Of a stretch of DNA of 64,000 nt, positions 12,831 through 25,191 are shown piece by piece. Origin of the DNA: Phyllostachys edulis (taxonomy: Eukaryota; Streptophyta; Magnoliopsida; Poales; Poaceae); contig CM070566.1 of NCBI GenBank assembly GCA_036346405.1, positions 16,673,533-16,737,532 of the forward strand, read 5' to 3'. Every line of letters begins with the position of its first letter. Position 1 is the first letter of the stretch. Below the pieces are notes generated by a model, which was given only the letters and a program-made list of their open reading frames with translations, made no database searches and had not been told where the DNA came from. Both the position numbers and the translations under genes were made by a program.

Positions 12831-13796
12831 CGCTGTGACAACCTCTGGTAGTTTTCAGCAAAATTTTAGTAGCATTAAAAAATTGAAACCCTTTAGGATG
12901 TGCACCCCTGACCGAGCTATTGCGTTAATTTCATGGATGACCGAGCTTTCTTTCCAAGAATGCCATTGGCATGAAACCACTTAATCCAGAACCTACTCGG
13001 TCCCCACGATTCCATGCGTATATATGACTCTCCTTGTTGAGCCTAGAATCGGCATCCTCCCTGCGTTTCCCAGGGATTTTCTCCCACTCGCGCGGGGAAA
13101 GCTGTCCGCGGGATTTCGTTAACACAGTGCACGGCTCCATCTTGCACGCATCTCAGGTCCGATCGGGCGGATTGCGCGACACAAGCGCCTTCGGGTCAGC
13201 TTCTCGCGAGAACCTTCGTGCCTCCTTCCTCTTGCCGCATCGCCAACAGCTTTTCCGCCCTCGCACCCGGCTCCCCACGTTCTCCGCTCGGCTGTCCTCG
13301 CCTGCCATCCCTTGCCTCCTGTTGTATTTTCTAAAGGCTATTTGGTAATTTCTCTCTTTGAGAAAAGATTAAATACAAAAGGAAGGAAGTTAGAGGGGAC
13401 CACTTGTCATAAGATTGAGGGGAGGATAAGTCATGCGCCCAGTTCTCCATCCGAGAGGAAAAAAAGGGGATCAGGGCTTTTGCTCGGGTCTCATGCTAGC
13501 GGCGTGGGCGTCCCGGGAAGGAGCCGGATTCTCCGGCTCGTGCGGGGTGTGCGCCTTCTATTGGCGGTGATGGCGACTACTCCTCCTTATCTCTTGCTAG
13601 GTCTCCCTTCTTTGATCTGGCCTGGAAAAAGAAAAACAAAGTGGGTTCCAATTTTCTGCGTTTTTCTTCCTCTTCGAGTTTGATTTCAGTCTTTAGAGGA
13701 TTTAGAGCCTTTGCTCTGCCGAGGTGGATCTTCGACCGTCGGTGGTGGGCTCCTAATCTTCTTCCCTGCGCATCCCCTTTCCTTCTGTGGGTGTTC
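12831..13796. other. gene-free DNA, GC-rich in its centre
   Basis: About 13,030-13,320 is GC-rich and could be a decayed first exon or 5' leader. No protein family was recognised. Its right end is interrupted by the solo LTR at 13,797, and it resumes at 17,489. Confidence 0.4.
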
Positions 13797-16700
13797 TGTA
13801 GCATCCTGTTTTCAAAACAGGAATAGTAATTACCTTTTTGAAGTTCGATCTTCGTTCGTATTTCAAATTAGCAAACTACTTTCAAAATCTTCTAGCTTCC
13901 TCTAAGCTCGGGTGTGTGTTTCAAACTTCCTCAAATTCCAAAATTCAAATTTGAGTTTGAATTTCCCCGTTTTCGGATTTGAGCCCCTTTCCCAACTTGG
14001 GCCCCAGCCCATTTGCCTTGGCCCAGCCCAAAGCCTCTCGGCCCGCTTTCCCTTCTCCTTTCCCGACCCAGCCCGTGGCTTTCTCCCCCTTCCCCTTTTG
14101 GCCTGCTCGAGCCCAATTCAACCTGGCCTGTTTCCTCCTTTGGCCCAGCCCGAAGCAGCCCAGCCCCTTTTCCTTTCTCCCTTTACCCGGCCTAGCTGTG
14201 GCCTTTTCCCCTTCTCCTTTTCGGCCCGAGCCGTCCAGGCCGCTGCCTTCTTCTTCTTTCTTTTCCTCCCGTGGATGGCGCCACCGCCCGTGCCCACGCC
14301 GGATGCTCCCGCCTGCACGTCGACGCCGCCACAGTGGTCGCTGCCTTGGGGACTCCGTGTCGCCTGCCGCCGCCTCGGAGCCGTGTTTTCCTCAACCCAT
14401 CGCGTCGCCACTCGCGTCGCCGCCGCCCGCTTGCTTCGGCCCGTGCTTGCATGTGCGCTGCGCCCTGCAGCGTGCCCGCGACCGTGAGGACGCTGAGCCG
14501 CCCTCGCCTCATGGCGCTTCCTCCGCTCCCTCGCCTTGTCTCCCCCCTGGTGCTGGCCACCCACGTCGCCGCCTCGGGACCAAGCTGCTCCAAGGACCGA
14601 ACCCCCCATACGTGGCTCTTGCTCTGCGCCATGGCCTCCTATAAAGCCCCCTCCACCCTTGCTTGAGCTCCCCACGTCGCCCCGAGCTCTGGTAAGCCTC
14701 AAGAAAATCCGCCCCATTTCGGCCGAAGCCGCCGCTCCCTTCTTGGCCGCGCCGCCTCCGCGCTCCCTCGCCGCTCCAGTGAGCCCCCGCCTACGACAAC
14801 CGCGTCACCACGAGCCTCAAGGCCCTAGGAAGCCGACCCCCTCCTCCCTTCGCCTTCCCCGCCATCGAGTCGAGCCGCCGCTGTGCCCCCTCTTCCTCCG
14901 CCCCGAGCCACCGCCGCCGGGCCACCTTAGACCACCGCCGGCCTCCCCAACCGGCTCTGTGCCCTCCTCGTGGTTGCGCAGCTTTGTGTGGCGCTCTTTC
15001 TTCTTGCGCCGCTCCACCACCGGCGCCTCGTGCAGCCCGTGACGTCGCCGCCGCTTTCTTCACCTGCGTCGCCGCTTCCGCCCCTCTCTGAGCCGCCACC
15101 ACCACCTCAGGTCCGCCGCCCTCCGCGACCCGTTCCGCCATCCCACCGGCCTCCCCACGCCTCCTCTCGCCGGCGCTGTCCTCACTCCCGGCCGACCCGA
15201 GCGCCTGCCTCCGCTCCTCTGTTCTTCTTGAAGGGCCAAATGGAATTGGGGGTGAGATTAGATCGGGCCCACCCGTCATAAGGCCATGAGCCCCTCCCTT
15301 ATGGCTGCCAAATGGGTCCCCCCCCTCCCTGTTCTGGTGGACCGGAGCCCCCTATTCACATGGACTCGGTTCAAGCACTGTTCTGTGCACCCAACCCTCT
15401 CTCTCCCTTTTTAATTCCTTTTCAATCTTCGGAAGTCTCGTTCTCCCTCGTCGTAACTCCAAAAATTATGATTTAAATTTCTAAAAATTTGTTAATTCAA
15501 GATCTTGCTAATGGCATAGGTCTTGTTCAATTTGGAGTTTAGTTTTTGTTCGTTGTTATTTATTTGCTCTCTTTGCTTGTTTGTGCCCTTTTTCGATGCG
15601 ATCTTTGATTAGGATTCGAAGACGCGGAGGATCTCCACTTCGATCAAGCACAAGATTATCAAGCTCCTCTTACCTATTACCAAGGTAAGTCAATACTTTG
15701 ATCATATTGAGCCTACATTTTATGCAAATTATATTCATTTAAAATTAACCAAAATTGCATGCTTTAATTATTTAATCACATGTATGTTAAAGTTTAAGGT
15801 AGTTAAATACCCATTTGTTGATTAATTAATTAATATGCCATCCATTGATAATTGATTTCCATTATTCCATTGTCACCCTAGTAATTATATGATAATACTA
15901 GTTATAGGTTGTACTTAAGCGACATGCTAGTCTTGCTTAAGTATCGGGACATTAAAGGTCCCAAACATCATCCTTTAAACATGAAAATGGTTTTTGGGCA
16001 GTCATTGCGGGAAATGACTGAGTTGGTTGTGTTGATGTATTTTACTCCTCAAAAACCCTAATTGCTGTTCCTATCTGGGCAGATGATGTGTTGAATGGTT
16101 GCTTATGTAGCCTAAAGAATGTTGGTTGTGAATGGTATGATGTGGATGGGTACTGATGTAGCCCAAAGAGTTGTTGTGTGAAATAAACCGCCCAGATAAC
16201 CCCTAAGGACTTAATCTTGTCATGACCTCCTGTGTAAAACAAGTACAACCACAAGTCTGCAAAGTGCAACTTGGCCTAGTAGATTTATTAAACCTTGAAA
16301 GTCATCTCACTAAAAGAACTATGCAAGTGTGGATGAGGTCCAGCTTGAATGGGACACCAAAGAAGGGTGAAGTGCCTGCTACGACTAGTCATAGGGGTGA
16401 CAACCCGCGCAAACGTATGGGACCCACCGCAAGCGCGGCCCATACGGTGAAATGATGGAAGGGGCTAGGTAATTTGAAAGGTTACTGTGACGGTCGCCCA
16501 ACTACATGACTACGGAATCGTGTGGGGTAACGGGTATGACTATCTCTTGTGGGTACAGTGTACAACCTCTGCAGAGTCTAAACTGTTTAAACAGCCGCGC
16601 CTACAGTCAAAGGTGGACATGAGAATCTTAACTTGAGTTAGTTCTATTTTAAACTTTGTGGGTGGTATGGAAATTGTGGAAGGGCTCACCTAGCCCTGTG

Positions 16701-17483
16701 TTGGATTTTACCTGAGTCGTCGAGCTCAGCGATGGTAGTAATTGGAGGTAGCTCCAATCAAAAGAAGCATGCGGTATAGGTTCCGCCGGATGGAACCTCT
16801 ACTGAAATAAATATTGCACAATTACTCTTTTTAATAAAATGCAATTTGTTAAAATGCTAAGTGATAGGAATTTGTAATTATAATAATTGAAAATATTGCT
16901 TTAGCAAATAAAAGAACCCGAGCCATCCTTGTTTAGCCTCGCATGTATATTATTGCATTGTGTGTTGGCTCACGAGCACGGTAGTAGTGCTCATTCTCGC
17001 TCTTTCCCCCAAAACCCTCAGAAGCAGGAAATCCAGAGGATTACGACTACTACGAGGATCCCGGAGTTGGAGGCCTTGGAGGTGAATGAAGCGTAGTTAG
17101 TCTTAGGTGTTCTAGTCTCGCCCCAGTCTAGTTGACTCCGTTGGTGCTTGCATGCATCCTATATTATCTGAGTCTTTGGGTAATATCGGACGCACACAGG
17201 TTTCCCGAGTCGCTTGCCTGTGGAGAGAAGTGCTCTACCTCTTTTGCTTCCGTTGTCGCTTCCGCTTTTGTAATGTAATCTTTGGCCTTGTGCGGCCCCT
17301 TTTGTAAAACCCGACCCGACGCGGTCTATGTAAACTTTGAAGTGTTAATTAATGAATGGTATGGTTTGAACTACAACATGTATGATTTGATTCAGTGATG
17401 TATCTGTGAGTGCTATCTACTGATCCAGGGAATAGCACAGTGTTTTCACAGAGGATTTGGATTCTCGGAATCCGGGTCCGACA
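13797..17483 (+). mobile_element. solo LTR, chromovirus (Gypsy) type, 3687 bp
   Basis: The segment starts TGTAGCATCCTGTTTTC and ends GGAATCCGGGTCCGACA, and it is flanked by identical TGTTC at 13792-13796 and 17484-17488. That is the 5-bp duplication expected of LTR integration. Inside are a pyrimidine-rich 5' half full of GGCCCAGCCC, a TATA box (CTATAAAGC near 14640) and, further on, phrases such as GTACAACCTCTGCAGAG. These are familiar from long LTRs of the grass Tekay/RIRE3/RIRE8 group (from memory). No primer-binding site follows the end, so this is a solo LTR left by unequal recombination. The many Ala/Arg/Pro-rich frames inside it are not genes. Confidence 0.8.
14640..14648 (+). promoter_or_regulatory. 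TATA box of the solo LTR
   Basis: CTATAAAGC occurs about 840 bp into the LTR, followed by a C/T-rich start region. This is the probable U3/R boundary of the former retrotransposon promoter. Confidence 0.5.
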
Positions 17484-17910
17484 TGTTCGGTGAAAAGCTG
17501 AGCTGGTGCGCTCGGGTGCCCTGGTCTTTGACCTGCTGTGTGATTGATCTCGGTAAGGAAGAGGAACTTCCATTCAGTTCTTGATATTTGGTGCCCTCGG
17601 ATGCATTTTGGCCGGTGCAGTTCAGTGGTTCTTGTGTGGCATATCCGGTTCCTCGGCTTTGTTGTTTGGTGTGTCCCAAATTGCAAAGAGTAGCATTGTA
17701 TCTCTGTCTACCTTGTCTGGTGATTCGTGACATAGCGAGGCAATAGGTTTTCTGAGACAGCGCCTCTTGGCTTGCCTTGCCGGTTCTACTCGTTGGCTTT
17801 GAGTACCTTTGGCTCTGTGAGTATATCAGCATTCCATTCTTGAGTTCACTCTGCATATATGTGTTGTACTAGTAATCTTCTAATATTCATCTGATTCTAG
17901 TAGTAAAAGA

Positions 17911-17967
17911 TATTGCTAGTGACTGTGGGTTCGATTGTTATTGCTAGTGACTGTGGGTTCGATTGTG
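17911..17967 (+). repeat. tandem duplication, 28-bp unit
   Basis: ATTGCTAGTGACTGTGGG... occurs twice back to back, with the copies differing only in the last base. Confidence 0.85.
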
Positions 17968-18596
17968 TAGCTCAATGATGATTGTTGTCATTCATGAAAT
18001 TGAATTGACATTGTTAAATCAGACTTGGGATTAATGTTTGTATGCTGCTGTTATTTCATCTTCTCTGTCTTAGGTCTGTTGACTGTTTGTGTTTTAGCAT
18101 TCTCTCTGTTAACAGAATTTGATTAACTATAATATCTAATAGTACTAAGATTTACCTATACGTTTGTTAACTGAAAGCAGTAAGTGTTAATTGTGTTTAC
18201 ATATTGCACTGAGGTAGTACTGTTTTCTCAGTTTGACAAAGGTAATTAGTGACTTTTGAGAAAATTTAAGCTAGACATTCATTTTATCCCAAAGTCTGAT
18301 TTATCATGCGTCATATTCAATTGGTGAAGAATCTTGACAAGTATTGAGAAGGCCAAGATTGCTTCTTGTGCAACAAACAAATCTGAGAGCAATAATCACA
18401 TATTTAAATCTGAGCTTTATGCTAGTTTTAATTGTCCACATGTTTTTTGAGTTAAGCATATTATTCTGTTTAAATGACTTGGAGAAATTAATTGTGAATA
18501 TATTAGTTTTGTCATTTGAACATGGCTGGAATTATGCTTTGATATTTGTTTATTATGTGCATTATTTATGAATGTTTGCTAAAATAGCATTTACTA

Positions 18597-19083
18597 CAAC
18601 ACCTCCTGCCCGCCCTCGCACTGCCTTCCTCTCCCGCCGTCGATGTGGCCACTGCTCCCTTCTCCCCGCCTTCCACGCTGGCCGCCCCATCCTCCCCTTC
18701 GGCCACGTTGCCCGCGCCGCACGCCTCCTCCCCCTCGCTGTCGCGCCCTTGTCCTCGCCTGCTCCGCTCACCTGCCCTCTCCTAGCATCACTCACGTCCT
18801 CCACACCCTCGGCCGTGTCGCCCTCACGCTTGCTTCCTCCCCGTCTCCTCCCTCCGCTCCCCCTGGGCGCCGCCACCACCGTTCCCTACTCCCCGCCTTC
18901 CACGATGTCGCTGCTGCTCCTCGCTGCCACACACCCGAACCCTAGGACATCGTCGACGGCTCCTTCCCCTTCTCCCTCTCGTCTTCTTAGCTTTTCTCTT
19001 TATGCCTCAATTTTGTCAGCCCAAAATCCCTCAAAATGCTTTGTGAAGAAGGCCCAAGTTTGCTCTCAAAATGACAGTACATA
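18597..19083 (+). other. GC/pyrimidine-rich exon-like island
   Basis: A 170-codon open frame (from 18572) is rich in Pro, Ser, Leu and Ala and has no recognisable domain. The island is sharply bounded by AT-rich DNA. Within a putative Helitron it could be a captured gene fragment or 5' UTR. I do not recognise the source. Confidence 0.35.
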
Positions 19084-19877
19084 GTGCTCAAGTTTGTGCT
19101 CATGAATTCACAAGTCTAAACACTTCTATTTTAGAATTTGTGCATTTTTCCTAATGGTACCAATTTAGCAATTCTTCTCAAACTATAGCCCTGTTTGGAG
19201 ACAAAACTCTTGAAAAAAATTAAAGGTTTAAATCTTAGCCAATGTTCTTTGTTACAAAAAAAAATCTATTTGTGAGTGTGTTCTCATTTCAGCCGATTAT
19301 CATCTACATTCACATTATATCGTATCACATTCATATTATATAAAATTAGGTTTGTTTTAGCCAGTATCGTCAGAGAGGTTGTCAGATGTCACCCTTCGTG
19401 CTTAAACTCAGGTTCCATCTTTCCCTTTGATGACTGCCATTTGATAAGAATGTATATTGTAGGATTTTGTCAATGGATTAAAAAAAGATTCTTCCCATAA
19501 ATGTCTACGTTTTCATGTGTAAAATATAAGTGTAGCCTTTTGTTTCTTTTAATGAAAATAATAGTTAGGGCCAAGATTGTTAACTACAATCCTTTTCGGT
19601 TCAATTGTGTTTGCTTTCAATGCAGAAACCGTCTCACGAAGTTTAAGGTCATTAGTGATCTTGGTTTTGATGCATATATGTATCTTTGTAGCGAAAAAAT
19701 GGATAAAGGCACACTTTCTGTCTGGAAGTAAAAAAATATAGAAACAACTGTGCTTTTTTACTGGATTTATTCATTATAGTATTACACAACCATTTTTTGT
19801 GAATGCTAATCATTTTCTGGATTTGTGTTGGTTCTGCCAAGAGGAAAAGAACATCCACCTAGGAAGATGGCAGGATG

Positions 19878-20078
19878 ATAGTATGGTACCATATAAGTAT
19901 GATTAGCTAGAGTAAATCCCTTCTTTTTAACTTTTTCTTTATATGTTCCCACATAAATCCAACAACATTTTACTCTGGGTGATCGTATGATACCATATAA
20001 GTATGATTAGCTAAAGTAAATCCCTTCTTTTTAGCTTTTCTTTATATGTTCGCACATAAATCTTGCAACATTTTACTT
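19878..20078 (+). repeat. direct duplication, about 97-bp unit
   Basis: Two adjacent copies share ATAAGTATGATTAGCTA and AAATCCCTTCTTTTTA with small differences. This looks like an old local duplication inside the putative Helitron. Confidence 0.75.
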
Positions 20079-20379
20079 TCCATTGCCTGAGAATCAATAA
20101 GAGCTCTACAATATTGCTACCAATCCATAGGATTCAATGTCTTCTTCTGCTTGGAATAATGACATTGTTGGGCCTTAGATCCAGCGAACTATTAAAGCTT
20201 GGCATGGCAATACTTTATTTGATTTGCCTCTCTTTCCTCCTTGCTCTTTGCACTTTCATGGATATATGATTGGATTAAATTGTTCGCTATTTGGCCAAAG
20301 TGACTCAGTGGTTATTGATATGGGCCTTGCTACTGATTGGATCAAGATAGATGTTTTCAGAATTGTGAGTATCTCGTTT

Positions 20380-20815
20380 TTGGAAGTTAAGAAATTTTAT
20401 TGCTTCGCGTTATTAGGTACATTTTTGCTATTTTGCCATCGTTCTTGCCTCCGATATTTCATAATGAAATTTCTAGAACTTAGAAAATTGAGCTAGCTAA
20501 CCACTTACTCTGTTAAGATATGTAAATCTCACTAAGGTCTTCTGACTATCATGGAAGTTTGGAAACATGGATAAACCAGAAAACGCTAAGATTGCTGTTT
20601 CGTATTTTGCATTTACAAAATTTTATTGCTTCATGTTCTTGGGTAAGTGTTTTTGTTTGCTATTTTGCCGTTGTTCTCAGTTCCGATAATTCACGATGAA
20701 ATTTGTTGAACTCTGAAAATTGAACTAGGTGACCACTTACTCTATCAAGATATCTAGATCTCATTTATGTCTTCTTGTTATCATGGAAGTTTGCAAACAA
20801 CATGTTTGAACTAGA
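20380..20815 (+). repeat. direct duplication, about 190-bp unit
   Basis: Copies at about 20,380-20,571 and 20,608-20,798 share TTTTATTGCTTC, GCTATTTTGCC, GAAATTT.T.GAACT and TATCATGGAAGTTTG in the same order. The divergence suggests considerable age. Confidence 0.7.
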
Positions 20816-21656
20816 AATCAGTGAATTTACTACTTCTCATTTTGCTTTTTGTAAACGAAATTTCCTGTTTTCTTGCAAAAAGATTGGTTTTAACTCTATG
20901 TTTTTTTGCTGGCCTTCTAGGTGGAAAGGTAAATATATTCGATATTTTGGTTTTCGATTTGCAAGAATGTAATTAAACATTATTGGTTCAGACGTTCGGT
21001 TAGTAGGCATGTTTTTGTCGTAGCTCATAATTTCCAGTCGTGTAGGAATGAGAAGGTGGTATTTGTGGTCCGTTGGGACAACCTATCATGTATGATTGCT
21101 TCTACGAGTATGAATAAAACTGTGGAGCTCTATGTAGATTGTGGATCATTCATTTGTTTCTATCAAATTTTCTATTTCAGAGTCCCACGTTCATTAGCCA
21201 TCGATTTTTACATTTTCTTGCCCATCTTTTTTCCTATTTTATTGTTTTCTATACATACACCAGCCACTGTACTTATTGTTTATTTTCTTTGCCAGATTTT
21301 ACTTGGCTGCATTTATCAGTAGTGTTGCTGCATTGGCCTGGGAGTATTCATTAAGTTTTGCAGCACTGCTCTTATGCATATGGTTCAATGCTTCTTTTTC
21401 GTTTGTGTGTTATGCTTCAATGATGTACTCCATTCCTGGTGGCTTAGAATGTCTGAGGTTGTCACAGATTTCCATTTGTGTGTTAATTGATTGATGGTGA
21501 AATATACAAATGATTTTTCCTTTATTTTTTTGTGCCAGTTTTTTTCTTGACCAACTTTTTCAGTTATATTGTGTTGATGTGTAATACACTTGCGTATTTC
21601 CCTAGCCTTTCATTTTCGTATGTCTGCACGTGGCGTAGCGCGCGAAGCCTACCTAG

Positions 21657-22242
21657 TATCATCTAAAGTTCCTGTAATTCCATGGCAGCAACATTTCGTT
21701 AGATTTGCCAACTAACCTCCATAGCACAACACAGCAGAAACATAGCCATAATATGATATGATTAAACCAAACAGAGTAACCACTAATCAAAATTTACAAC
21801 TGTACTGCTATTACTCCAACAAAATCTTGTGAAATTAAATAAGAGACTAATTTTGTGGGGAAAAAGAGACTTGCTATTACTCCAACCAAATCTTGCGAAT
21901 GATGTTTCGTTTGTCAAATTAACAAAGGAATATTCTCAAATCAAACCAGATGGAAAAGTATTCGTACATGTGCTTCAAATTGCCAAATTATTAAACAATT
22001 TAGATAAATTACACGGGTACAAGAACATAATTTGATTTTTCAGAGAGAGAGAGAAAGAGAGAGAGCAGATTTTACCCAACATAGTTGCGACAAGAATATG
22101 ATTATGATGAATTCACATATTATCACATTCCGGCATAGACTGAGCTTAGCATTAGCACAACAAACTATTCCATGAAGCTAAACACCAGAGTCAAGAGCTA
22201 GCGTGGGCATGCACAAAATGGAGGACAAATCAGTGTGGATAC
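21657..22242. other. AT-rich intergenic DNA with a (GA)n run
   Basis: No gene recognised. A GAGAGAGA microsatellite interrupted by AAA lies at about 22,041-22,066. Confidence 0.5.
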
Positions 22243-23225
22243 TGTTGGAATTAATATGGGCTAGATCTAAATTTATATTCTAATTAATTCCTGGTAAATC
22301 TCAAAGGCCTATGTGCATATGCTAAAACTGTTTAGTCCCACATGGAGAGATGAAGGGGAGTTACACTATTTTATAAGGTGGAACGTGGTAGCCCCTCTTG
22401 TGGAATTGGAAAGAGCCAACACGCGCGCGCTCGCTCGCTCGCCAAGTCGTGCGTGTGCGCGCAGGCGTGTCAGGTGCGGACGCGATTTTCTTTATCTATT
22501 CGAAAATTGAAACGCACTAACTCGTAATTAATGGCGAATCAATGGCAGCCTTTAGTCTCTGTTCTCTTTGTTTTTTGCTATTAAAAAGAACAGAGTTCTG
22601 CTTCTTGATGGCAACTGTTGGCCTTTCGATTCTGCCGAATCAATGGCAACTATTGGCCTTTGGACTCTTTTCTTTTGGCTATTTAAGAGAACTGAGAGTA
22701 CTGGTACTGGTTCGAGTTTTTCTACTTCCACAATACAGAAATCTTCAGTCTTGTTGCTGTCTCTGGCGATCTCCTTCCCGGTGAGACGCATGCACGGCCG
22801 CACTGGGAGAGCAGGCCTCCAGAATCCTCGTCCTTGAAGGCTTGCATGAGCGAGGACGAATAAGGTTTTTGGGGAGCGTTCGCGCGACTGCTCGCTGATC
22901 CTCTGCTACATCTACATCAACTGCACGACTACTACCACGACGTCCACTACGCAATGACGAATGACATCCTCATCAAGAACTTTGCTGCAGCTTCTTCTTC
23001 CACTAAATCTGAGTATGGCTATCTCCCTCTTATTACTTGATTTGCTTTACTATCTGTTGTTGTCTTGAATACTGAGATAGTTATGTAGCTTCTGTTCTTC
23101 TAGAATCTGGTATGATTATAGTGTTCTTGGTTATCTGCTTTGTGAAAATAGCTAAAATATTTTTCATATTTTATCTAGCATATTTCTGGATTAAAGTAAT
23201 TCGAAAAATACTTATATCTTCATCA
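22243..23225 (+). mobile_element. Copia-type LTR-like segment (ends not fully defined)
   Basis: It opens TGTTGGAATTAATATGGGC, a typical Copia LTR start. A TTTATAAGGTGG TATA-like site follows near 22,370, then a GC-rich R region and a C/T-rich segment with CATCTACATCAACTGCACGAC. These recall U5 of grass Copia LTRs. No CA end with a matching target duplication, primer site or coding region was found, so this is a partial or solo LTR. Confidence 0.45.
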
Positions 23226-23970
23226 AATACTACCTCCATCCCGTGCCACTACAGCCGTCAGGGAATCATCCTCTGCAGTGCCCCCGCTGCCACCCTCTGA
23301 GCCCCTGCCTTTGCCGCGCTGCGTTGCCGCCGCCGCCGCCCTCCATGCGGCTCTTTGGGGAGACGCGCCGGACCGCCGGGACTGGTTGGAGAGGCGCGTC
23401 GGGTTGCCGGAGCTGGGGAGGGGTGCTGCCAATTTGGGGAGCAGGGGAGGGAGTCGAAGGAGGGTGGACTTGCGGAGAAGTTGATGGAGCCACCGCCACT
23501 GGTGGAGTTCTCAGCTCCAGCTACGGCAAACCTATGTCATACGAATTAGACCAATGGCCGGCATGTTACTAGCACATTTGCATATCAATTCAAGACCCAA
23601 ATTTGATTTTAAATTTCGCCAAAATTTTTGGTCAGTTCGATTTTTCTCGCCACCAGCCGAGAAAATAAGTTATCGGCGGTAAACGCCTGAAATAGTTTTC
23701 CTCGACAAACGTTGCTTGTATAATACAAAGCCCGGTACTATGTTCTGGTCTGGTTAACATTAGAAAGGTTGATATTAGGCAGCCATTAACCCTGTGGGTT
23801 TTGATGTATATTTGCTTAGAAATTTACAAATAGCGACTTACAACTAGTTGTAAGATCTCAACCCTTGGCGAGCGCAATCTCAGCATGAAGAGGTAACACA
23901 ACCGCGCTGTAGGCGATGGTGGTCGGAGCACCTGACGGCCAGAAGTGATACCTAACATTCTGGGTAAAAT
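23226..23970. other. gene-free DNA with a GC-rich patch
   Basis: The patch at 23,266-23,520 has frames on both strands without recognisable domains. The remainder is unremarkable. Confidence 0.4.
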
Positions 23971-23971
23971 G

Positions 23972-24222
23972 GGCTTACATTAGTTATCTATAGTCTCTGC
24001 TACGTAGGATTTAAGCTGATGTGATTGAAAGAGAATAAAAAGAGAGAAACGCGTTGTCTATAATCGTTTAGCCGACTGTATCACCAGAACCAAGGAGAAA
24101 ATATTTTAGGTCCATGAAAGCATTAAAAGATTGTGTCATCTATAAAGACAAGTGAAAAGATAACTCATTGTATGAGCTGTCTAAAAGATAGCAGCTGCAT
24201 GTACTATTGTACTTGCCCTTAG
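23972..24222. mobile_element. hAT-like MITE remnant
   Basis: The right end reads TACTATTGTACTTGCCCTTA; its reverse complement TAAGGGCAAGTACAATAGTA is a common grass MITE terminus. The left end GGGCTTACATTAGTT is a degenerate match. It is non-coding and about 250 bp long. Confidence 0.5.
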
Positions 24223-24286
24223 TGTGTGCACGATTGCTGAGGAGGCGAGGAGATCAGGCCGACGCACCTTGGTGCTTCTAAGGGCA

Positions 24287-24593
24287 TCTCTAATAGTTAG
24301 AGATAACATTACCTTTAACATATGCTACATCATCTTTAGAGACAACATCTCCAATATATAGCCTTTAGCACACTCTGCTACATGTATATTTTATTATTTT
24401 CCTTTAAAACGGGCATATATATTAACTAGATTATATTAATGTATCATATATTATTTCGCGTGCACGACAGTCTCATCAGAAAGAGACGACATGTGCTCTC
24501 TCTCTCTCCTCCCCTCTCTCCTTCACGTAGGATTTTATTGACATGACATAGCTAAAAGACGATAATAGATACACTATTGAAGATGTTCTAATG
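24287..24593. mobile_element. second hAT-like MITE remnant
   Basis: The left end is AAGGGCATCTCTAATAG. The right end ATTGAAGATGTTCTA is its diverged complement. The AT-rich interior includes a CT-rich run. AAGGGCATCTCCAA termini are widespread in plant hAT MITEs (from memory). No clear 8-bp duplication remains. Confidence 0.5.
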
Positions 24594-25187
24594 GCCGGGA
24601 GCGGCACCAAACATTTTGTTGGCGTGCACGGTTGGCGAGGAGGCGAGGAGATCGACGCCGTTAGCTATCCATGTAGAATGGAAGGTGGAGAAACTAATCT
24701 CGCGAAAATCGAGTAAATTGCTACTGCTCTACAAAGATCAAACAACGTACCGGTTGTCTTTCGTGAGAGCACTTTCGTATTGATAAGGTGATGTGTATTG
24801 GGATCGCGTTGCTGATCAGTGATCATCAAGCAAGTTCAACACATTGAAACAAAAATAGACAAAAGATGTAGTCGAGCCTCTCTTCTTTATTGATGACATG
24901 ACATGTAGATATACAAATAGTGTATTTACAGAGTGGTCATTAGCATTCGTAATGGAAGATGATTGCTAATAGAAATCATTCCACAACATGCACATACATA
25001 ATTTTTCTCTCGGGAGAGTTGAACATGCATAATTCAACAAGGAGCTAGAAACCTGGCCCAGGCCCAGTCCGAGTTAGTAAAAGAGTAGAAAGGAAGGATG
25101 GAAGGCCCAATCCAAGCTGCTTGTAGGAGTCGCGATCGAAGTCCCCTCACACGAGTTCTCAAAAGAAAAGAAAAAAGTCCCCGTTAC
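24594..25187. other. upstream flank of the serpin locus, no gene
   Basis: No coding region recognised. It includes the second copy of a GCGAGGAGGCGAGGAGATC repeat (24,622-24,661). Before the Copia derivative inserted, it led directly to the serpin 5' region. Confidence 0.45.
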
Positions 25188-25191
25188 CGAC

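Larger units (their letters stand above)
17489..21656. mobile_element. possible Helitron, 3' terminus at 21,656
   Basis: The right end reads GCGTAGCGCGCGAAGCCTACCTAG, followed by T. Grass Helitrons end in CTRR (usually CTAG) just before a T, with a GC-rich short hairpin about 10 bases upstream, and this fits (GCG-TAG-CGC). The body has no RepHel frame, so it would be non-autonomous. The left end (TC after an A) was not identified and may lie left of the solo LTR at 13,797. The start given is therefore only the resumption of host DNA after that LTR. Confidence 0.45.

Noticed and set aside
12834..12848. TGTGACAACCTCTGG as the start of the long solo LTR
   Set aside because: Its flank does not match the bases after 17,483, whereas 13,797 has a perfect TGTTC match.
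13912..15281. Several frames of 100-220 codons with Pro/Ala/Arg bias
   Set aside because: They lie wholly inside a solo LTR bounded by TGTTC duplications; pyrimidine-rich LTR DNA opens frames by chance.
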